From positions 62,001-126,000 of the forward strand of contig WQSN01000001.1 in assembly GCA_009787835.1 (NCBI GenBank): DNA of 64,000 nucleotides, read 5' to 3'. Numbering within the stretch: position 1 is the stretch's first letter; each line of letters opens with the position of its first letter. This stretch comes from Treponema sp. GTDB lineage: Bacteria > Spirochaetota > Spirochaetia > Treponematales > Breznakiellaceae. The translations under genes and the position numbers were made by a program. The notes under the pieces were generated by a model. That model saw only the letters and a program-made list of their open reading frames with translations, made no database searches and had not been told where the DNA came from. Below, one piece after another: positions 38,001 to 45,620 of this stretch.

Positions 38001-38679
38001 TTTCTATAAAATTTATCCCGGTTGTGTTACTGTAAAAAAATGAGTCTATCTCCCCGCTTTTGAGCGCGTTGTATACGAGGCTGACATCGCTTAACATTAT
38101 TGTTTCAAAAGTGCCTGGAATAAGTTCGGCAGTTACCGTGTTGATTGTAGATGTGCCTTCAATGAAGCCGCATTTCAGCTTACGTTCGTTTATTATCTCT
38201 GAATGGGAATCGCTTCCGGCAAGATTGAAATATTTTAACTGGCGCAAAGCGATATCAGATGTCATGTGATAAATATTATTCCGCTCTTGTGTCCATGTTA
38301 ACTCGCCTGTAAAAGAAACCTCGCATGTCTTAAGTCCATTCAGTAAATCCAGCCATTCATACAGTTTAGGCCTGAACGGAATTCCAAAAAGCCCTGAGAG
38401 CCATTCGCAGAGTAATGCTGAGTACCCTCTAATTTCGCCGTCGTCATTTTCAAACGCTTCAGTGCTTAAAGGCATACCATAAATAAAATAATTATAATTT
38501 TTCTTAATGGCTTCAATTGCCGATATATCAGCTTCTGTAACACCGGGGATGTCTTTATATGATGAGAATATGACTATTGGGACAGTTTTGTTTCCGGTAT
38601 TATTTTTACAGGATGAAAAGGCGGTAATTATCAATAACACAGTTAACAGTAAATATTTTAATTTTATTTTTAATGCCAA
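35032..38679 (-). CDS. Hybrid histidine kinase with two periplasmic solute-binding domains
   Basis: A 1215-residue sensor. A signal sequence ending near SSCKN is followed by two tandem SBP_bac_3-type binding domains (about residues 40-285 and 300-535; second begins IPIGVDPGGYPSAFYD). A membrane segment follows (about 553-575), then HisKA (MSHEIRTPMNAILG), ATPase (NNLLSNAFKYT, VRDTGCGMN, GTGLGLTI), receiver (IIFMDHMMPEMDG) and Hpt (KVHGIKGTSYD). The C-terminal extension ends ADDGLAEWLRDN, as in its paralogue at 23338-26166. It probably senses an amino-acid-like or small polar ligand. The start is TTG with AAGGAG five bases upstream. It lies 55 bp downstream of the flavodiiron gene on the same strand. 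Confidence 0.95.
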   Translation of the reverse strand: MALKIKLKYLLLTVLLIITAFSSCKNNTGNKTVPIVIFSSYKDIPGVTEADISAIEAIKKNYNYFIYGMPLSTEAFENDDGEIRGYSALLCEWLSGLFGIPFRPKLYEWLDLLNGLKTCEVSFTGELTWTQERNNIYHMTSDIALRQLKYFNLAGSDSHSEIINERKLKCGFIEGTSTINTVTAELIPGTFETIMLSDVSLVYNALKSGEIDSFFYSNTTGINFIENADVMSNDFYPLIYRPVSLTTQDDALKPIIDVMEKLLENGGLRYLVSMYNQGEHEYLRYKLYRQLTEKERRYLFENPVIPIGVDPGGYPSAFYDRHDKEWKGIFIDLLDEISILTGLTFNIINNENNDWFEVLNMLENREIAVLPDMIQLPERADRFLWPDAAPIADNYALISKNEYPNIKVNEVLYAKVGLVKNTGYEMIFRKWYPNHLNTVEYDSLENAFSALQRGEIDMVMAHQKSLLYLTHYLELPDYKANLVFNYALNSHFGFSKDKETLCSIFSKTLSNIDSKSISDYWMKKTYDYRRNVTQARTPWMIGAAVLFLCVLVLAVIFLVRSRRSGKILEALVEKRTSELKLMEERALAASKSKSEFLANMSHEIRTPMNAILGITEILLINESLSGENREGLNKIYSSCNLLLGIINDILDFSKIEAGKLDIMPAEYKVASMINDSVHLNMMKIGSKQIVFDIQIDENLPAKLIGDELRIKQILNNLLSNAFKYTEAGKITLTVEKEQDINDKDRITLVFKVRDTGCGMNEEQLDKLFEEYLRFDKEKHKTIEGTGLGLTITQKLINLMEGKIHVESKPQEGTLFSVSLKQGIVDSEILGSEVAQNLKKFRLNFMSQIKLGQISREPMPYGNILIVDDVETNIYVASGLMKLYRLQIDSAMSGPEAIKKVKEGREYDIIFMDHMMPEMDGMEAVKQIRAMGYKAPIVALTANAVAGQADIFLHNGFDDFISKPIDIRQLNSILNRLVRDKQPNDVIEAARMKYTNSVINDSGKNKEDAQAQSKSLFLNKEISGINIQGGIQHYEGDEKVFLKILRSYAASVSSMLDDMNNISMDNIMNDDSSLNNYKIKVHGIKGTSYDVFAEQTGKEAKDLEDAAKSHNIDFIREKNESFMVNTRKLMDDIKNLIACIEAEHPKPKKEKPDADILAKLITACNDYSIDIIDEAIEEIEKYQYEADDGLAEWLRDNIDRMDIEKITEKINNLLNK

Positions 38680-38734
38680 AAAAACTCCTTACCCTGACAA
38701 ATAATGGATTCGCTGTCTGCCTTTAAGGTTTATA

Positions 38735-40585
38735 TTAAATTGGTTCAAAATCTTCAGCGCCGTGTTTACATAACGGACATATAAATCCCTGCGGCAGATC
38801 GCCTTCGTGAACATATCCGCAAATTTTACAGACATAACCTTTTTTATTCCCTGAATGTATCTGTGGCTTTGGTTTGATATTATCAAAATAGTACTGGTAT
38901 GTTACGCTTCTTTCATCCGATAAAACAATTGATTGGGTGACATCAGCGATAAACATGGTATGAGAACCGTAATCATGCGAATCTGCGACTTTCCCCGCTA
39001 TCATGCAGTTTGCATGTTCTTTTACATAAAGTATCCCGTTAGATGCACGGTCTTCATACCCTGAGTCCGCAAACTTATCCATATCTTTTCCGCTGGAAAA
39101 ACCAAACTGCTTGAAAATGCGGAAGGGCGCGCTTTCCGATAAAACAGAGATATTAAACGCTCCTGTTTTAACAATCATGTCATGGGTATAATTGGCCTTG
39201 TTAACAGTGATGGAGATACGGAGAGGAGATGATGTTATCTGAATGGCTGTATTTATTATACAGCCATTGTCTTTGGCGCCGTCTTTGGCGGTTAATACAA
39301 AAAGACCGTATGATATTTTACTCATGGCATTTGCATCAATTGAAGCGGGTTTAATTTCACCGGAAGATGCAATACCGGGCTGCGGAAAATCAGATGCAAT
39401 CGCGCCCGCTATCGCATCAATTTCTGATAACTGATCATTTTTCAGGCTGGATTTCAGGTTGAGGGTCTGTTCCAGGATTTTTATTTTTTGGCATTCTTTG
39501 AGTTTCATCCGGATTAAGGAGCCGCTCGCGGGAGCCCATGAGCCGTTTTCAATGACTGCGACAGTGCGGTTCTGAATGTTATGCGCAACCAGATCGTTTA
39601 TCAGATCTTCCATGGAAATAAAAATCCCTGCATTATATGTCGTGGAAGCGAAAACAAGATGACTCCACCTGAAAACAGAAGCAATTATTTCAGATGCCGG
39701 AGTTACAGACACATCGAACATAACAGTTTTTATGCCGTAATCACGAAGTCGGCAGGCGAGTATTTCCGCCGCATTTTCCGTATTGCCGTATACTGAAGCA
39801 TAGGCAATCATCACTCCCTTTTCTTCGTACTGGTATCCGCTCCAAAGCGCGTATTTTGAAAGAATGGCGGAAAAATTATTACGCCATACAAAACCGTGCA
39901 GCGGACATATAATTTCAATATCAACATTGGACGCCTTTTGCAAAAGCGACTGAACCTGATCTCCGTACTTGCCGACAATATTTGCGTAATAACGCCTGTA
40001 TTCATTTAAATAATCTTTTTCAATATCAACCTCATCAGCGAAAAGCGCGCCGTTCAATGCGCCAAATGTCCCGAATGCATCCGCAGAAAAAAGTATTTTG
40101 TCGGCAGAATCATAGCTGACCATGACTTCCGGCCAGTGAACCATCGGCGCCATGATAAAATGCAAAGTATGTTTTCCCGTATTCAACGTGTCATTTTCAT
40201 TTACAATAACCGAGTCCTTTTCAAAGTTAAAATCAAGATTAAAAAATTGTTTTATAAAAGTTAAAGTTTTGGCATTGCACACAATCTTTACGCCGGGATA
40301 CTTGCTTATTACATCTTCGAGCGCGGCGCAGTGATCCGGCTCCATGTGCTGCACAACAAGGTAATCAAGTTTTCTGCCGTTAAGCGCGTATTTAACATTT
40401 TCCAAAAATCTATGCTGCACTGCCTTGTCCGCAGTATCAAACAATACGGTTTTTTCATCAGTCAAAAGGTATGAGTTGTATGACACACCTCCCGCGACAG
40501 AATAGACGCCTTCAAACATGGCTAACCGCCTGTCATTAACCCCTACCCATACAAGATCATCTTTTATTTTTTTAACACAATGCAT
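38735..40585 (-). CDS. Flavodiiron protein fused to flavin reductase and rubredoxin
   Basis: A 616-residue fusion that should reduce O2 (to water) or NO. Domains: MBL-like diiron domain (about 1-250) with HMEPDH (His80, Glu82, Asp84, His85) and further ligand regions MVHWPE, FSADAFG and CPLHGF; a flavodoxin domain (about 260-395, FMN loop ASVYGNTENA); a flavin reductase-like domain (about 420-560); and a C-terminal rubredoxin (CKICGY ... CPLC, last 45 residues). The iron-site residues look complete. Start at 40585 with GGAGG seven bases upstream; a longer frame reads through tRNA-Arg and is rejected. Fits protection of an anaerobe from oxygen. Confidence 0.95.
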   Translation of the reverse strand: MHCVKKIKDDLVWVGVNDRRLAMFEGVYSVAGGVSYNSYLLTDEKTVLFDTADKAVQHRFLENVKYALNGRKLDYLVVQHMEPDHCAALEDVISKYPGVKIVCNAKTLTFIKQFFNLDFNFEKDSVIVNENDTLNTGKHTLHFIMAPMVHWPEVMVSYDSADKILFSADAFGTFGALNGALFADEVDIEKDYLNEYRRYYANIVGKYGDQVQSLLQKASNVDIEIICPLHGFVWRNNFSAILSKYALWSGYQYEEKGVMIAYASVYGNTENAAEILACRLRDYGIKTVMFDVSVTPASEIIASVFRWSHLVFASTTYNAGIFISMEDLINDLVAHNIQNRTVAVIENGSWAPASGSLIRMKLKECQKIKILEQTLNLKSSLKNDQLSEIDAIAGAIASDFPQPGIASSGEIKPASIDANAMSKISYGLFVLTAKDGAKDNGCIINTAIQITSSPLRISITVNKANYTHDMIVKTGAFNISVLSESAPFRIFKQFGFSSGKDMDKFADSGYEDRASNGILYVKEHANCMIAGKVADSHDYGSHTMFIADVTQSIVLSDERSVTYQYYFDNIKPKPQIHSGNKKGYVCKICGYVHEGDLPQGFICPLCKHGAEDFEPI

Positions 40586-40605
40586 AATTATCCTCCGTTG
40601 GAAAA

Positions 40606-40679
<74 letters not shown>

Positions 40680-40754
40680 TGTTTGGGAACTATCAGAAAC
40701 TTCAGTTTTTTAAAGTAGTCGCATTTGCGTCAAAGTTTCCAGACCCTATATCAA

Positions 40755-40782
40755 TCTATATTATTATTTACTTAAATGTCAA
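40755..40782 (-). promoter_or_regulatory. Predicted promoter of tRNA-Arg(CCG)
   Basis: Minus strand: perfect -35 TTGACA (40777-40782) overlapping the stop codon of the upstream gene, 16-nt spacer, -10 TATAGA (40755-40760). Leader about 69 nt; may also serve the flavodiiron gene. Confidence 0.55.
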
Positions 40783-42239
40783 TTCTCAATTCTCTTTTCA
40801 GTGTCAAATACTGTTTCTCCAAGTTGTGAACGGGATAAATCGATTGTCTGCCTGTAATTATTCAGCGCGCGTTTTTCGCTGTCAAGCTTATTGAATGAGT
40901 ATAATGTCTTTCCGTTTTCGCCGGTTATTACCTCTGGACTGGAAATCGCGCCGATGTCCTTTATTACCCTGTCCGCCGCCGCGTCCAAATCCCCGGGACG
41001 GCATAAGTCAAGCAAGGGAGCAATGCCGCCCGCGTCAACATTGAAAGGCGATGACCATATTTTACTAAAACCAAAACGTTTAAAATTAGAGAGCTTTGTG
41101 TTTTCATTTTCTTTTTTCTCCAAAATTCCGCGTACTGCCGGAATCAGCCAGAAAAAAACTGAAAATACAAGCGGTATAATACCTAACGCAGTTCTTATAA
41201 TTCCGACAGGATCTGATGTAAAGGTATTAAGCAATAAATGTGTGAAAGCGTAAAGATATGATGACGTCTGATATTGTATTTCCGTAACCAAAAGACCTGT
41301 GGCGAATGAATTGTATAAAAAATACGAACCAAAGATAAGGTTTACAGCGTTAATCACAATAAACCAGCCGTTCATTTTTCTGGAATTAACAGAAAATGTT
41401 TTAAGCCGTTTCAGAGGAGGAGAAAGCTCCGGAAACCTGGCGGAATCCGCGCGTAATAACAAATCTTCAAATCGATAAACAATTGTTCCCTCTGCGGTAA
41501 CTTCCGGGCTTCCCGCGAAGCGTGAGCAGAATGTTAAAATTGATTCTTCCGCTTCAATGCCTGAAAGCCCTGTAAAAGCCATGTACTCGGCAAGTGAGAT
41601 AACTCCCCTGTTCGCCTGAATGTAGGCGATAATAGCCTTACTCTCCTGCCCTTCCCAGTCCCTGTTGGGATCTTCCTCACCGAATATAAATGAGAAAATG
41701 GCTTTATGCATCGGACGTTTTTCTTTTGATCTTTTAACAACACGGCCGTATTCATACTGAGGCCTTGTTATTTCATTTAAAAACCATATACGCCATAACA
41801 TGCCGAATAAATTGAATCCGCCAAAACCGCCGTCCCTGCCGCCTCTGTCCGATGATTTTCCCGCTACTGAAATTACAACGCTCGCTACAGCGAGAGCCAG
41901 AAATAAAACAAAATAACCTATCAGCATGACCATGATCCATACTTTGAAAAATGTTACAGAAACAGCCTTAATTATTTTCTTACTTTTTTCTGCGATTCTT
42001 TTTACTGCGGCTCCCAATCCCCGGTAACGGCTCGTAAATCCGTTCGGGAATGTATACAGAATTTCACCTGATTGTGTTACTTTTAAATGGCCTGAAAATT
42101 CGTCTGCGGCTCTTGGCAGTAATTCACGAACATCAGACAGAGGCAATGCTGTAACCGAACTGATATCCGCGACTGTAGCGCCATTCTTTCGTTTTTTGAG
42201 CGATTGGATAATTTTTTGATACGTTTTATCTGACGTCAT
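40779..42239 (-). CDS. Membrane protein of unknown function with three similar soluble repeats
   Basis: A 486-residue protein I do not recognise. About three to four membrane segments are visible (near residues 103-128, 292-312, 325-340 and 348-372). Three soluble segments share a pattern: a helical part, then a strand ending in a Gly-x-hydrophobic-Tyr-x-Phe turn (SGEILYTFPNG near 55-66, EGTIVYRFEDL near 245-256, NGKTLYSFNKL near 443-453). They look like degenerate winged-helix units. A Gly/Arg/Asp-rich loop lies at about 128-145. The gene is transcribed away from prs, from a promoter ending 9 nt before the ATG. No Shine-Dalgarno site. Function unknown. Confidence 0.8.
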   Translation of the reverse strand: MTSDKTYQKIIQSLKKRKNGATVADISSVTALPLSDVRELLPRAADEFSGHLKVTQSGEILYTFPNGFTSRYRGLGAAVKRIAEKSKKIIKAVSVTFFKVWIMVMLIGYFVLFLALAVASVVISVAGKSSDRGGRDGGFGGFNLFGMLWRIWFLNEITRPQYEYGRVVKRSKEKRPMHKAIFSFIFGEEDPNRDWEGQESKAIIAYIQANRGVISLAEYMAFTGLSGIEAEESILTFCSRFAGSPEVTAEGTIVYRFEDLLLRADSARFPELSPPLKRLKTFSVNSRKMNGWFIVINAVNLIFGSYFLYNSFATGLLVTEIQYQTSSYLYAFTHLLLNTFTSDPVGIIRTALGIIPLVFSVFFWLIPAVRGILEKKENENTKLSNFKRFGFSKIWSSPFNVDAGGIAPLLDLCRPGDLDAAADRVIKDIGAISSPEVITGENGKTLYSFNKLDSEKRALNNYRQTIDLSRSQLGETVFDTEKRIEN

Positions 42240-42248
42240 TTGATTATG

Positions 42249-42277
42249 ATAATAGTATAAGGCGGAATATTAATCAA
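42249..42277 (-). promoter_or_regulatory. Promoter of the 486-residue membrane protein gene
   Basis: Minus strand: -35 TTGATT (42272-42277), 17-nt spacer, -10 TATTAT (42249-42254). The -10 ends 9 nt before the ATG; predicted leader of about 3 nt. Confidence 0.55.
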
Positions 42278-42300
42278 TGTTTTATCCTTATTAATTGAGG

Positions 42301-42329
42301 TTGAAATTACACAGAAAATTTACAATAAT
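42301..42329 (+). promoter_or_regulatory. Promoter of the prs-like gene, predicting a leaderless mRNA
   Basis: -35 TTGAAA (42301-42306), 17-nt spacer, -10 AATAAT (42324-42329). The -10 ends 6 nt before the ATG at 42336, so the predicted start is the A of ATG. Confidence 0.55.
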
Positions 42330-42335
42330 AAATAT

Positions 42336-43427
42336 ATGAATGATTTTATTGTTTGCGCGACACGTTCCATGCACAGTTACGCTTCACAGGTTATAACATG
42401 TCTGTCAAAATACCTTAGCTTCAGCAGGATTATTGAACATATTAACGGTCTTGATTTGCTTAATACCGATTGCTTTGCTGACGGAGAAATAGAGGTTAGT
42501 GTAAATTCATCCATTCGCGGTAAAGATGTTGTCCTCTTCTCTTCGAGCGCACGTAATGAAGCAGGAGTTAATGTTGATGAAGCCAAGATTGAACTGTATC
42601 ACGCTGTTGACGCTCTCAAACGCTGTCAGGCTAACAGGATAATTGTCTTTGAGCCTTTCATTTCATGCTCGCGTTCAGACCGCACTACCCGCCGCAGTTC
42701 TGTAGGTTTATGGGTTCATTTAAAAACCCTCCGCAGTCTCGGCGCAAACCATATTGTCACTTTTCAGCTTCATTCAGACAAGTCAAAGACAATGCTGGAC
42801 CCGTCATTATGCGCAATTGACGATATTCCCGCCCTGACCCTTTTAAATAAATATCTCTGCGATACCTATATAAAAAGCGCAGAATTTCTTGAACAGGAAG
42901 TCATGCGCAACTGGGCTTTTTGTTCAGTAGACGCCGGCGGAGAAAAACTCGCGCGCGTTTTCGCCAATTCATTCAGCGCCCCTCTTGTAGTCGCGCATAA
43001 ACAGCGCGATTACTCAAAAATTAATAAAATAGAATCTACTAACATCCTTTCCGCCGATCCTGTTGAAGGCAAAAATCTGTGGATTGTAGATGATATGATT
43101 GACACCGCAGGCTCCATTGAGACTCTTATCAACGCGCTTTCACCCCTTAAACCAAAAGAGATAAATGTAATCGCGGTACATGCGCTTTTTTCCTCTCCGG
43201 CGCCGGAGCGTCTGGATGTTCTGTTCCGCAATAATCTTCTGAACCGCATGATAGTAACCGATACTGTATGCTGTTCAAATTTCATCCAACAGCGCATTCC
43301 CAATCTTGAAGTTGTTCATTCCGCGGAACTTGCCGCTAAAATCATTAAAGCGATTATTAACAATGAATCGATGAGTAAATTACTCAGGCCATTTAACGCC
43401 AGCGTATATCTGTCAAATGAAAATTAA
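42336..43427 (+). CDS. Ribose-phosphate pyrophosphokinase-like protein
   Basis: A 363-residue member of the PRPP synthetase family. The N-terminal half has CFADGEIEVSVNSSIRGKDV (family: FxDGExxVxIxxxVRG). The C-terminal half has the PRPP-binding loop LWIVDDMIDTAGSIETLI. The catalytic flexible loop is altered: PLVVAHKQRDYSKINKIE in place of the usual KxRxxxxxxE pattern, and the protein is about 45 residues longer than E. coli Prs. It may be a true but divergent PRPP synthetase feeding the purine and tRNA-linked pathways, or a paralogue. No Shine-Dalgarno site. dtd follows after 25 bp. Confidence 0.85.
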   Translation: MNDFIVCATRSMHSYASQVITCLSKYLSFSRIIEHINGLDLLNTDCFADGEIEVSVNSSIRGKDVVLFSSSARNEAGVNVDEAKIELYHAVDALKRCQANRIIVFEPFISCSRSDRTTRRSSVGLWVHLKTLRSLGANHIVTFQLHSDKSKTMLDPSLCAIDDIPALTLLNKYLCDTYIKSAEFLEQEVMRNWAFCSVDAGGEKLARVFANSFSAPLVVAHKQRDYSKINKIESTNILSADPVEGKNLWIVDDMIDTAGSIETLINALSPLKPKEINVIAVHALFSSPAPERLDVLFRNNLLNRMIVTDTVCCSNFIQQRIPNLEVVHSAELAAKIIKAIINNESMSKLLRPFNASVYLSNEN

Positions 43428-43452
43428 ACGTATCATAAGGGATGTTTAATAT

Positions 43453-43917
43453 ATGCGATCTGTTATTCAGAGGGTTATTGACGCCTCTGTGTCTGTAGAC
43501 GGTCTTATTACAGGCCATATTGACAGCGGGCTTCTGGTATACCTTGGCGTTGCGCATAATGACAGCGAAGCGGAAGCGAACTGGCTTGCGGAGAAAACCG
43601 TAAATCTTCGCATATTCAATGACGCTGAAGGAAAGATGAATCTGTCATTAAAAGATATTATTTTAAATGGTAAGCCATCAGGCGTTCTTGTTATCTCTCA
43701 GTTTACACTTCTTGCCGATGCGCGTAAAGGACGCAGACCATCCTGGAACGGCGCTGCTCCTCCTGATAAAGCGAAACAGCTTTACGAATATTTTTTAAGG
43801 GCTGTTAAAGAACACAATATTGTATGCGAAAGCGGCGAATTTCAGGCGCACATGTCAGTTACCTATACCAATGATGGACCTGTAACAATAATTCTTGATA
43901 GCGGGGATGTATCATGA
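43453..43917 (+). CDS. dtd: D-aminoacyl-tRNA deacylase
   Basis: Removes D-amino acids wrongly attached to tRNA. The protein has 154 residues. It has the N-terminus MRSVIQRVIDASVSVDG, the SQFTLLADARKGRRPSW block with the active-site Ser-Gln-x-Thr, and the C-terminal NDGPVT motif, preceded here by YT where Gly-cisPro partner residues are usual. All landmarks are in normal order and length. The downstream repeat protein overlaps its stop codon by four bases (ATGA), so the two are translated together. Confidence 0.95.
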   Translation: MRSVIQRVIDASVSVDGLITGHIDSGLLVYLGVAHNDSEAEANWLAEKTVNLRIFNDAEGKMNLSLKDIILNGKPSGVLVISQFTLLADARKGRRPSWNGAAPPDKAKQLYEYFLRAVKEHNIVCESGEFQAHMSVTYTNDGPVTIILDSGDVS

Positions 43918-44339
43918 ATATCAATAAATATGTTGATAAAAAATACGAGAAAATGTCACTAAAGCAGCTCGCAGGCTCTCCTGTTGACGCGTTACAGGGC
44001 CTCAGCGAAAAAGACGCCAAACTGCTCCATGACGCCTTTAAAGTAAAAACCATAAGCGATCTGGCTAAACTAAAATATGTTAAATGGGCCAAGGCAATTT
44101 GTCTGCTCGCCGATGGCGAAGACAGATCTATCGGACATTATATGAACATCAATAAAATTATAGACAAAGAATATGAAAACTTGTCTTTCGAGCAGCTTAA
44201 AACGATTCCTTTTGAAGCGCTCTCGGGCGTAAACTATAACGACGCGATTTTATTCAGGAAAGCTTTTAATAAAAGAGAACTGTCCAGATATGTTAATATA
44301 GCCGGCGCCATCGTCACTCTTGCGGAAGCTGAAGAGTAA
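43914..44339 (+). CDS. Small protein of two tandem helical (HhH-like) repeats
   Basis: A 141-residue protein made of an internal duplication. Residues 1-68 and 78-139 align end to end (each starts MNINK, then LKQLAGSPVDALQGLSEKD or FEQLKTIPFEALSGVNYND, and ends in an Ala/Leu helix). The Gly-Leu-Ser-x-x-Asp-Ala turns resemble helix-hairpin-helix motifs, which often bind nucleic acid. I do not recognise a named family with certainty. The start overlaps the dtd stop in ATGA, implying coupled translation and perhaps a related job. Confidence 0.75.
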   Translation: MNINKYVDKKYEKMSLKQLAGSPVDALQGLSEKDAKLLHDAFKVKTISDLAKLKYVKWAKAICLLADGEDRSIGHYMNINKIIDKEYENLSFEQLKTIPFEALSGVNYNDAILFRKAFNKRELSRYVNIAGAIVTLAEAEE

Positions 44340-44478
44340 ATGTCCGCTGATAACACTTGAAATCTGCTTGAAATTATTTACAACATTATTGATGAACATA
44401 GTATTAACGTACTTCATGCAATGAAGTGCAGGAATATTTATTATCACCTGCTTAATACAAGAAGTTGAGAGGAAAATT

Positions 44479-44712
44479 ATGCCAAGAATGACTGATGATG
44501 AAGCTGAAGCCCTGTCTGAACTGGTAATTAAAAACCTGCCTAAAGTTTCCGGAAACGGTAAAAATGGATTTTTTATGAAGCATAAAAGCAATGTTATTAT
44601 TTTAAATGACATATCTGCAACATGGCTCCGTGTAACTTCTGAATCTTCTCATAAAACGCCGTCTGATCTTGTCAGCGAAATGATAAGAGAAAAAATGGCT
44701 GTTGTGATTTAA
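44479..44712 (+). CDS. Small protein of unknown function (77 aa)
   Basis: A 77-residue basic/acidic mixed protein with a good ribosome-binding site (GAGAGGAAA). The C-terminal part (ATWLRVTSESSHKTPSDLVSEMIREKM) looks like the second helix pair of a ribbon-helix-helix or similar DNA-binding antitoxin, but the N-terminal strand is not clearly that fold. No toxin partner is adjacent. An upstream ACTTCA/TGAAGT hairpin lies near 44410-44426. Real gene moderately likely. Confidence 0.55.
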   Translation: MPRMTDDEAEALSELVIKNLPKVSGNGKNGFFMKHKSNVIILNDISATWLRVTSESSHKTPSDLVSEMIREKMAVVI

Positions 44713-44741
44713 TATATTTCTAAATTTTAACCCCTCATCAC

Positions 44742-45050
44742 CTAACCGCCGCTAAGCGCGTTTAAAATATTGCAGGTAAACGCTCCGTGGCCTCCTCCCC
44801 ATCTTTCGCTTTCATAAGATAATTCATTACCCTTGCTTGCCGCGAATACAAAGACGTTTGTCTCCATCATGGCGTGTATCATGCTTTGGTAAAAAGAAGA
44901 ATTTATTATCCTGAGCGCTGACACAGTGCCTTGCCAGAGACAAAAGCGCTACATCCCTGTCTCCTGCCTGTTCAAGGAAAGACAGGTTCCGCAAAGCATC
45001 CGGGTGTACTTTTATTGAGGTTGAATCGAGCGCGTATTCTAGTCTGCGGA
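44742..45050 (-). pseudogene. Decayed caspase-like (peptidase C14) gene fragments
   Basis: Two minus-strand stretches in different frames resemble parts of a caspase-like domain. The upstream one (about 45050-44915) reads NLSFLEQAGDRDVALLSLARHC, like the strand ending in the catalytic His (usually xxGHG), here degraded to ARHC. The downstream one (44924-44742) reads FVFAASKGNELSYES then WGGGHGAFTCNILNALSGG, the typical end of the p20-like domain. The catalytic Cys segment between them is missing, and the frame shifts at about 44915. It abuts the truncated integrase. A dead gene. Confidence 0.55.
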
Positions 45051-45347
45051 CTCATTAACTATGATAGGCTGGCGGGTTAAGTGGTTATTAAACAAGTCTA
45101 TTATACTTTCAATTCCAGCCGCTTCAAAAAGCGGTCTGGGCTTTTTAAATCTACCTGTTGGTATGCCGCTTTTTTTCCATAATTCAGCTTTAACTTGCGC
45201 TTTTATCTTATCAGATTCCCCGGTAGATCTAGCAAACAATTTTATACCATTTTCAGGGTTGATAAATTCAACATAGAAAATTCCGTTTTTTCGCTTGTGT
45301 AGATAAAATTCCCGCCGCATAATAGCTTCTTCTGAGAAAATTCTCAT
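45039..45347 (-). pseudogene. N-terminal fragment of a tyrosine-type integrase
   Basis: A 102-residue open frame whose N-terminus (REFYLHKRKNGIFYVEFINP, then TGESDKIKAQVKAELWKKSG) resembles the arm-binding domain of phage/island integrases. The core-binding and catalytic domains (R...HxxR...Y) are absent. The frame ends at 45039, exactly where the caspase-like remnant begins. It lies about 100 bp from the 3' end of tRNA-Arg(TCG) and points the same way, the standard layout of an integrated element (tRNA, att, int). Probably the stub of a lost island. Confidence 0.55.
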
Positions 45348-45409
45348 AGATATTTTCTCATTCTTTTAATAAGGAGCCTTTACGCCGGTTCTTCCGATGG
45401 TAAAGACTA

Positions 45410-45435
45410 TTAGCTAAGTCCTTACTACGTAAGGA
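45410..45435 (-). repeat. Hairpin repeat copy beside tRNA-Arg(TCG)
   Basis: 26 bp matching 27635-27660 at 24 positions (TTAGCTAAgTCCTTACTACgTAAGGA). The far arm has diverged, leaving a 9-bp stem with one G-T pair. It lies just after the tRNA 3' end, like its copy after tRNA-Tyr. Confidence 0.6.
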
Positions 45436-45445
45436 TTTAAACCAT

Positions 45446-45519
45446 TGCGTCCGGCAGGACTCGAACCTGCTACCACCAGATTCGAAGTCTGGTACTCTAT
45501 CCAGGTGAGCTACGAACGC
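45446..45519 (-). tRNA. tRNA-Arg (anticodon TCG)
   Basis: Acceptor GCGTTCG pairs with CGGACGC (one G-T pair). The anticodon arm is CCAGA-CTTCGAA-TCTGG with TCG; the T-loop is TTCGAGT. Discriminator A; CCA not encoded. Its 3' half is copied at 27251-27270. Confidence 0.95.
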
Positions 45520-45547
45520 TTAAAACCAATATATTCAGCTAAGTTCA

Positions 45548-45620
45548 GGTGGATGACGGGTCTCGAACCCGCGACAACAAGATCCACAATCTTGTACTCT
45601 ACCCCTGAGCTACATCCACC
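45548..45620 (-). tRNA. tRNA-His (anticodon GTG)
   Basis: Acceptor GTGGATG pairs with CATCCAC, with an extra 5' G opposite C73, the tRNA-His identity feature. Anticodon arm CAAGA-TTGTGGA-TCTTG with GTG. CCA not encoded. It lies 28 bp upstream of tRNA-Arg(TCG), probably in the same transcript. Confidence 0.96.
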
